Of a stretch of DNA of 64,000 nt, positions 59,889 to 64,000 are shown one piece after another. Origin of the DNA: Ignavibacteriales bacterium (GTDB lineage: Bacteria; Bacteroidota; Ignavibacteria; Ignavibacteriales; Melioribacteraceae); assembly GCA_020635285.1 (NCBI GenBank), contig JACKAB010000008.1, positions 248,001-312,000 on the forward strand, written 5' to 3'. Each line of letters starts with the position of its first letter. Within the stretch, counting starts at the first letter, position 1. The notes under the pieces were generated by a model. That model was not told the origin of the DNA. It ran no database searches and saw only the letters and a program-made list of their open reading frames with translations. A program made the position numbers and the translations under genes.

Positions 59889-60269
59889 ATGTCTGAGAAA
59901 ATAGCTGAAATCGTTGAAAAGATTAAAGCTCTTACCCTAGTTGAAGCATCAGAACTTAAGACTGCTTTAGAAGAAGAGTTTGGCGTAACTGCTGCTGCAC
60001 CCATGATGATGGCTGGTGCTGCACCTGCTGGTGAAGCTGCCGCTGCTGCTGAAGAAAAAACTGAATTCGATATAGTTTTAAAAACTTTTGGTGACAAAAA
60101 GATTAACGTTATCAAAGTTGTAAGAGCTCATACCGGTTTAGGATTAAAAGAAGCCAAAGATTTAGTTGATGGCGCTCCAAGCACAGTAAAAGAAGGAGTT
60201 TCTAAAGATGAAGCAGAAAAAGTTAAAAAAGAGCTTGAAGAAGCAGGCGCAACTGTTGAACTTAAGTAA
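59889..60269 (+). CDS. rplL: Large ribosomal subunit protein bL12
   Basis: Stalk protein that recruits translation GTPases. 126 residues from ATG 59889 behind TAGGAGAT; a TTG six codons upstream is in frame but less likely. The N-terminal dimer domain is followed by the Ala/Met-rich hinge (APMMMAGAAPAGEAAAAAEE) and the C-terminal domain with KINVIKVVRAHTGLGLKEAK. Confidence 0.96.
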   Translation: MSEKIAEIVEKIKALTLVEASELKTALEEEFGVTAAAPMMMAGAAPAGEAAAAAEEKTEFDIVLKTFGDKKINVIKVVRAHTGLGLKEAKDLVDGAPSTVKEGVSKDEAEKVKKELEEAGATVELK

Positions 60270-60295
60270 TTCCTAGTTAATCATCCAAATATTTC

Positions 60296-60330
60296 AAAGT
60301 GGTAATGTGAACAAAAAGCGTTACCACTTT
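60296..60330 (+). promoter_or_regulatory. Strong hairpin between rplL and rpoB
   Basis: AAAGTGGTAA (60296-60305) and TTACCACTTT (60321-60330) form a perfect 10-bp stem with a 15-nt loop. No T run follows, so it is not a full terminator. It resembles the attenuator/RNA-processing site that lowers rpoB relative to ribosomal genes in E. coli. Confidence 0.6.
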
Positions 60331-60381
60331 CGTGCATTTTAAAAACAAATTTTAAGTTAAATTCTTTAGAGAGGTATCGGC

Positions 60382-63300
60382 TTGGAGAAGTTCAAAACTA
60401 ATAAGAAAAATAACCGCATTACATTTGCCTCCATTACGCCAGCTATTGATAATCCGGATTTATTAAATATTCAGTTAGAGTCTTTTGAAGATTTTTTACA
60501 ACAGAATATTGCATTGGATAAAAGAGAAAACAAAGGTTTGCAATCAACTTTTGTTTCTAACTTTCCAATATTTGATAATAAGGAATTTTATCGATTAGAT
60601 TTTATTAGCTATAATATAGAGAAACCTAGGTATTCAATTCGTGAATGCGAAGAGAGAGGACTAACATATTCAGCCCCTCTTAAGGCAAAATTAAGACTTT
60701 CTACAAAAGATGACGAAACAGAAGAATATGTAAACTCAGTTGAACAAGATGTTTACCTTGGTAATTTACCGTTTTTGACAAATAGCGGTACTTTCATAAT
60801 AAATGGTGCTGAAAGAGTAATTGTAAGTCAGTTGCACAGATCACCAGGTGTAGCATTTGCACAATCTGTTCACCCTAATGGTACACCAATTTACTCAGCC
60901 AGAATTATTCCTTTCAGAGGTTCTTGGGTAGAATTTGCTACTGATATTAATCATGTGATGTATGTTTATATTGATAGAAGAAAGAAATTTCCTGCAACTA
61001 CTTTGCTTAGGGCCATAGGTTTTAATTCCGATGAAGAAATCTTAAAGTTATTTAACTTGGTTGTTGAAGAAAAAATTAAAGATCTTAATGAAACATTTGC
61101 TGGAAGATTATCTGCTGAAGATCTAATTGATACCACAACTGGTGAAATCTTTGTAGCCAAAGATGAAGAACTTACTGAAGAAATTATTGAAAATTTACAA
61201 GATTCAGGTCTTAAGACTATCAAGTTAATTAATTCAGAAGCTACTCAAGATCAGGATTTGATACTAAATACACTTAGAAAAGATACTTCTACAAATAAAG
61301 AAGAAGCTCTATTTGCTATTTATCGTCAATTAAGATCTGGTGAAGCCCCTGATGCTGAAACAGCTGAATCTTTAATTGATAAATTATTCTTCAATGAAAA
61401 AAGATACGATCTTGGAGAAGTAGGTAGATTTAGAATGAATGATAAGTTAGGACTTGAAATTCCTCTAAATAAAACTGTACTTACTCCTGATGACATAATC
61501 GCAATTATGTCAAGTATAATTAAACTTAAAATTGGTAATGTAAACGTTGATGATATTGATCACTTAGGAAACAGACGCGTTAGAACTGTTGGCGAACAAT
61601 TAGCACAGCAATATAATGTTGGTCTTTCCAGAATGTCTCGTACTATTAAAGAACGAATGAATATGCGTGATACTGAAAACATGCAGCCTCAAGATTTAGT
61701 AAACGCTAGAACAATGAGTAGCGTTATTAATGCATTTTTTGGTACCAATCAGTTATCACAATTTATGGATCAAACAAATCCACTTTCAGAGCTGACTCAT
61801 AAGAGAAGAGTTTCTGCATTAGGACCTGGTGGTTTAACAAGGGAAAGAGCTGGTTTTGAGGTTCGTGACGTTCATCATTCTCATTATGGCCGTCTTTGCC
61901 CAATTGAAACCCCTGAAGGACCAAACATTGGTTTAATTTCCTCTTTAACGATTTATTCAAGAGTAAATAGTTATGGATTCTTAGAAACTCCATACAGAAA
62001 AGTTAAAGATGGTAAAGTAACAAAAGAAGTTCATTACTTAAATGCTGATGAGGAAGATGCTTTTACAATCGCTCAGGCAAATGCGCCTATAAGCGATAAA
62101 GGCGAATTTTTGAACGAAAGGGTAAAATGTCGTTATAAAGGTGAATTCCCTGTAGTACTTCCTGATCAAGTTCATTATATGGATGTTGCTCCTTCTCAGA
62201 TTGTTAGTGCCGGTGCAGCATTAATTCCATTCTTAGAACATGATGATGCTAACAGAGCTTTGATGGGTTCAAACATGCAGCGTCAAGCGGTTCCATTATT
62301 AAAACCTCAAGCTCCTATTGTTGGAACTGGGATGGAACAAAAAATCGCTCAAGATTCTCGTTCAGTTATTCTTGCTGAAGATAACGGTATTGTTGAATAT
62401 GTTGATGCTCAAACTGTAACGGTTAAATATGAGATTGATCCGGAAAGTGATTTAGCAATTACTACTTTTGATGATGAAAGAAGAGTAACTTATTCATTAA
62501 TTAAGTTTACCGGAACAAATCAGGAAACATGTTTTAACCAAGTCCCAATTGTTAAAGTTGGTCAAAAAGTTAAAAAGAATGATGTTCTTGCTGATGGTCC
62601 AGCGATTGAAAACGGCGAACTTGCATTAGGAAGAAACGTTTCGGTTGCATTCATGCCTTGGGGCGGTTATAACTTTGAGGATGCTATTGTAATTAGTGAG
62701 AAAATGGTTTCTGAAGATGCATTTACCTCAATTCATATTGAAGAGTTTGAATTGCAAGTTAGAGAAACAAAACGCGGCGAAGAAGAATTAACTAGAGATA
62801 TACCAAACGTTAGTGAAGAAGCAACTAAAAATTTAGATGAAAATGGAATTATTAGAGAAGGTGCAATTGTTCATGAGGGAGAAATATTAATTGGTAAAAT
62901 TACACCAAAAGGTGAATCAGATCCAACTCCTGAAGAAAAATTATTAAAGGCTATATTTGGTGATAAAGCAGGGGATGTAAAAGATGCTTCGCTTAAAGCA
63001 CCTCCTGGATTGAAAGGTATTGTAATTAAAACAAGACTTTTCAGTAGAAAGAGAAAAGATAACGAATCGAAGAAACTAGAGAAAAAAGCAATTGACGCTC
63101 TTGAAAAGAAAAATCAACAGGCAACTGAAAAACTCTATGAAAAATTAATTGAAAAATTGACAAAAATTGGTGATGGTAATTCAACAATTGGAATTAGAGA
63201 TTTAGATGGAACAATTGTTCTAAGAAGTGGAACTGCCATTAAATCCTCAACATTTCCTGGTATAGGAGATGTAACTAAGTTGGACTACACTCAAGATTGG

Positions 63301-64000
63301 TACAAAGACGAAAAATCCAATAGGCTTGTTGGAGAAGTATTTGTTAATTATTTCAATACTCTTTCTGAAATAAATGAGGAATCTAAGAGAGAAAGAACAA
63401 ATATTCAAAGTGGCGATGAATTACCGCCTGGGATTGTTCAATTAGCAAAAGTTTATGTTGCTAAAAAAAGAAAATTATCGGTTGGTGATAAAATGGCCGG
63501 AAGGCACGGTAATAAAGGTGTTGTTGCTAAAATAGTACCTATTGAAGACATGCCATACCATGAAGATGGAACTCCTGTTGATATAGTTCTTAATCCACTT
63601 GGCGTACCTTCCCGTATGAACCTTGGACAGTTATATGAAACTGCTTTGGGATGGGTTGGTAAAAATTTGGGATTAAAATTTGAAACTCCAATTTTTGATG
63701 GAGCAAGTTATACAGATGTAGATGATTTCTTAGAAAAAGCTAATCTGCCAAAGGGAAGTAAAGCTACATTGTACGATGGTAGAACTGGTGAGAAATTTCA
63801 TCAGAAAGTGACATGCGGTTATATCTACATGCTTAAATTAGGTCATATGGTTGAAGACAAATTGCATGCAAGATCAATAGGACCATACTCGCTAATTACT
63901 CAACAACCATTAGGTGGTAAAGCCCAATTTGGTGGTCAGAGATTTGGAGAGATGGAAGTTTGGGCTCTTGAAGGTTATGGAGCAGCACACATCTTGCAAG
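60382..64000 (+). CDS. rpoB: DNA-directed RNA polymerase subunit beta, 3' end outside window
   Basis: Catalytic-core subunit of RNA polymerase; about 1206 residues are in the window. The start is TTG 60382, seven nt after GAGAGG, giving LEKFKTNKKNNRITFASITPAID. The rifampicin pocket reads LSQFMDQTNPLSELTHKRR and SALGPGGLTRERAGFEVRD, i.e. wild-type-like residues at the common resistance positions. Other landmarks: ETPEGPNIGLI, GDKMAGRHGNKGVV, PLGVPSRMNLGQ, and GGQRFGEMEVWALEGYGAAH at the edge, so only the last part is missing. I hand-checked the frame at the start and at these landmarks; no interruption was seen. Confidence 0.97.
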   Translation, partial: MEKFKTNKKNNRITFASITPAIDNPDLLNIQLESFEDFLQQNIALDKRENKGLQSTFVSNFPIFDNKEFYRLDFISYNIEKPRYSIRECEERGLTYSAPLKAKLRLSTKDDETEEYVNSVEQDVYLGNLPFLTNSGTFIINGAERVIVSQLHRSPGVAFAQSVHPNGTPIYSARIIPFRGSWVEFATDINHVMYVYIDRRKKFPATTLLRAIGFNSDEEILKLFNLVVEEKIKDLNETFAGRLSAEDLIDTTTGEIFVAKDEELTEEIIENLQDSGLKTIKLINSEATQDQDLILNTLRKDTSTNKEEALFAIYRQLRSGEAPDAETAESLIDKLFFNEKRYDLGEVGRFRMNDKLGLEIPLNKTVLTPDDIIAIMSSIIKLKIGNVNVDDIDHLGNRRVRTVGEQLAQQYNVGLSRMSRTIKERMNMRDTENMQPQDLVNARTMSSVINAFFGTNQLSQFMDQTNPLSELTHKRRVSALGPGGLTRERAGFEVRDVHHSHYGRLCPIETPEGPNIGLISSLTIYSRVNSYGFLETPYRKVKDGKVTKEVHYLNADEEDAFTIAQANAPISDKGEFLNERVKCRYKGEFPVVLPDQVHYMDVAPSQIVSAGAALIPFLEHDDANRALMGSNMQRQAVPLLKPQAPIVGTGMEQKIAQDSRSVILAEDNGIVEYVDAQTVTVKYEIDPESDLAITTFDDERRVTYSLIKFTGTNQETCFNQVPIVKVGQKVKKNDVLADGPAIENGELALGRNVSVAFMPWGGYNFEDAIVISEKMVSEDAFTSIHIEEFELQVRETKRGEEELTRDIPNVSEEATKNLDENGIIREGAIVHEGEILIGKITPKGESDPTPEEKLLKAIFGDKAGDVKDASLKAPPGLKGIVIKTRLFSRKRKDNESKKLEKKAIDALEKKNQQATEKLYEKLIEKLTKIGDGNSTIGIRDLDGTIVLRSGTAIKSSTFPGIGDVTKLDYTQDWYKDEKSNRLVGEVFVNYFNTLSEINEESKRERTNIQSGDELPPGIVQLAKVYVAKKRKLSVGDKMAGRHGNKGVVAKIVPIEDMPYHEDGTPVDIVLNPLGVPSRMNLGQLYETALGWVGKNLGLKFETPIFDGASYTDVDDFLEKANLPKGSKATLYDGRTGEKFHQKVTCGYIYMLKLGHMVEDKLHARSIGPYSLITQQPLGGKAQFGGQRFGEMEVWALEGYGAAHILQ

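Noticed and set aside
1..64000. CRISPR array, insertion sequence or prophage
   Set aside because: No regularly spaced direct repeats, transposase motifs, integrase or phage structural genes were seen. Gene order at both ends is typical chromosome.

Overview
The window is a low-GC, gene-dense bacterial chromosome segment. Several features point to an Ignavibacteria-like member of the Bacteroidota/Chlorobi assemblage. Secreted proteins end in a type IX secretion (T9SS) C-terminal domain with the NYPNPFNP motif. LpxC is fused to FabZ. The lipid A, BamA and TamB genes show a Gram-negative outer membrane. This is inferred from family signatures; no phylogeny was run.

Left part (1-18.7 kb, nearly all minus strand): a truncated secreted metallopeptidase, then envelope genes. 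These are RNase R, TamB, the split heptose enzymes RfaE1/RfaE2, a broken propeller protein, a LipM-like acyltransferase, LpxA, LpxC-FabZ, LpxD, two Skp/OmpH chaperones, BamA and UppS. Together they build, export and insert outer-membrane lipid and protein. A lexA operon follows (19.0-20.4 kb), with a mini WYL-domain protein and an uncharacterised small protein. Palindromes overlap its promoter.

Middle (20.5-26.4 kb, plus strand): a putative amino-acid modification cluster. It holds lysine 2,3-aminomutase, two D-Ala-D-Ala-ligase-like ATP-grasp enzymes, a GNAT fused to an acetylpolyamine-amidohydrolase-like deacetylase, and another GNAT. This is the best candidate for an undescribed pathway, plausibly an acetylated beta-lysine peptide. 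Next come a MASE1-PAS histidine kinase interrupted by one stop codon, IlvE, an MlaE-type permease and a sugar transferase.

32-45.7 kb: an accessory block of large secreted proteins. It has two multidomain endonuclease I proteins, a lamin-tail-type protein, a subtilase, a W-rich repeat protein and a methyltransferase. Most are frameshifted.

46-56.4 kb: GdhA, a two-receiver PPDK-like protein, an aminotransferase, an M16 peptidase, a T9SS cargo protein and ComM. The end (56.7-64 kb) is the conserved transcription/translation cluster: tRNA-Tyr, Gly, Thr, rpmG, tRNA-Trp, secE, nusG, rplK, rplA, rplJ, rplL, then rpoB running off the edge.

A theme throughout is many single-base interruptions, often in A/T runs. 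They are concentrated in accessory and exported genes but also touch rnr, rfaE1 and one ompH. Whether this is real gene decay or sequencing error cannot be decided from sequence alone.
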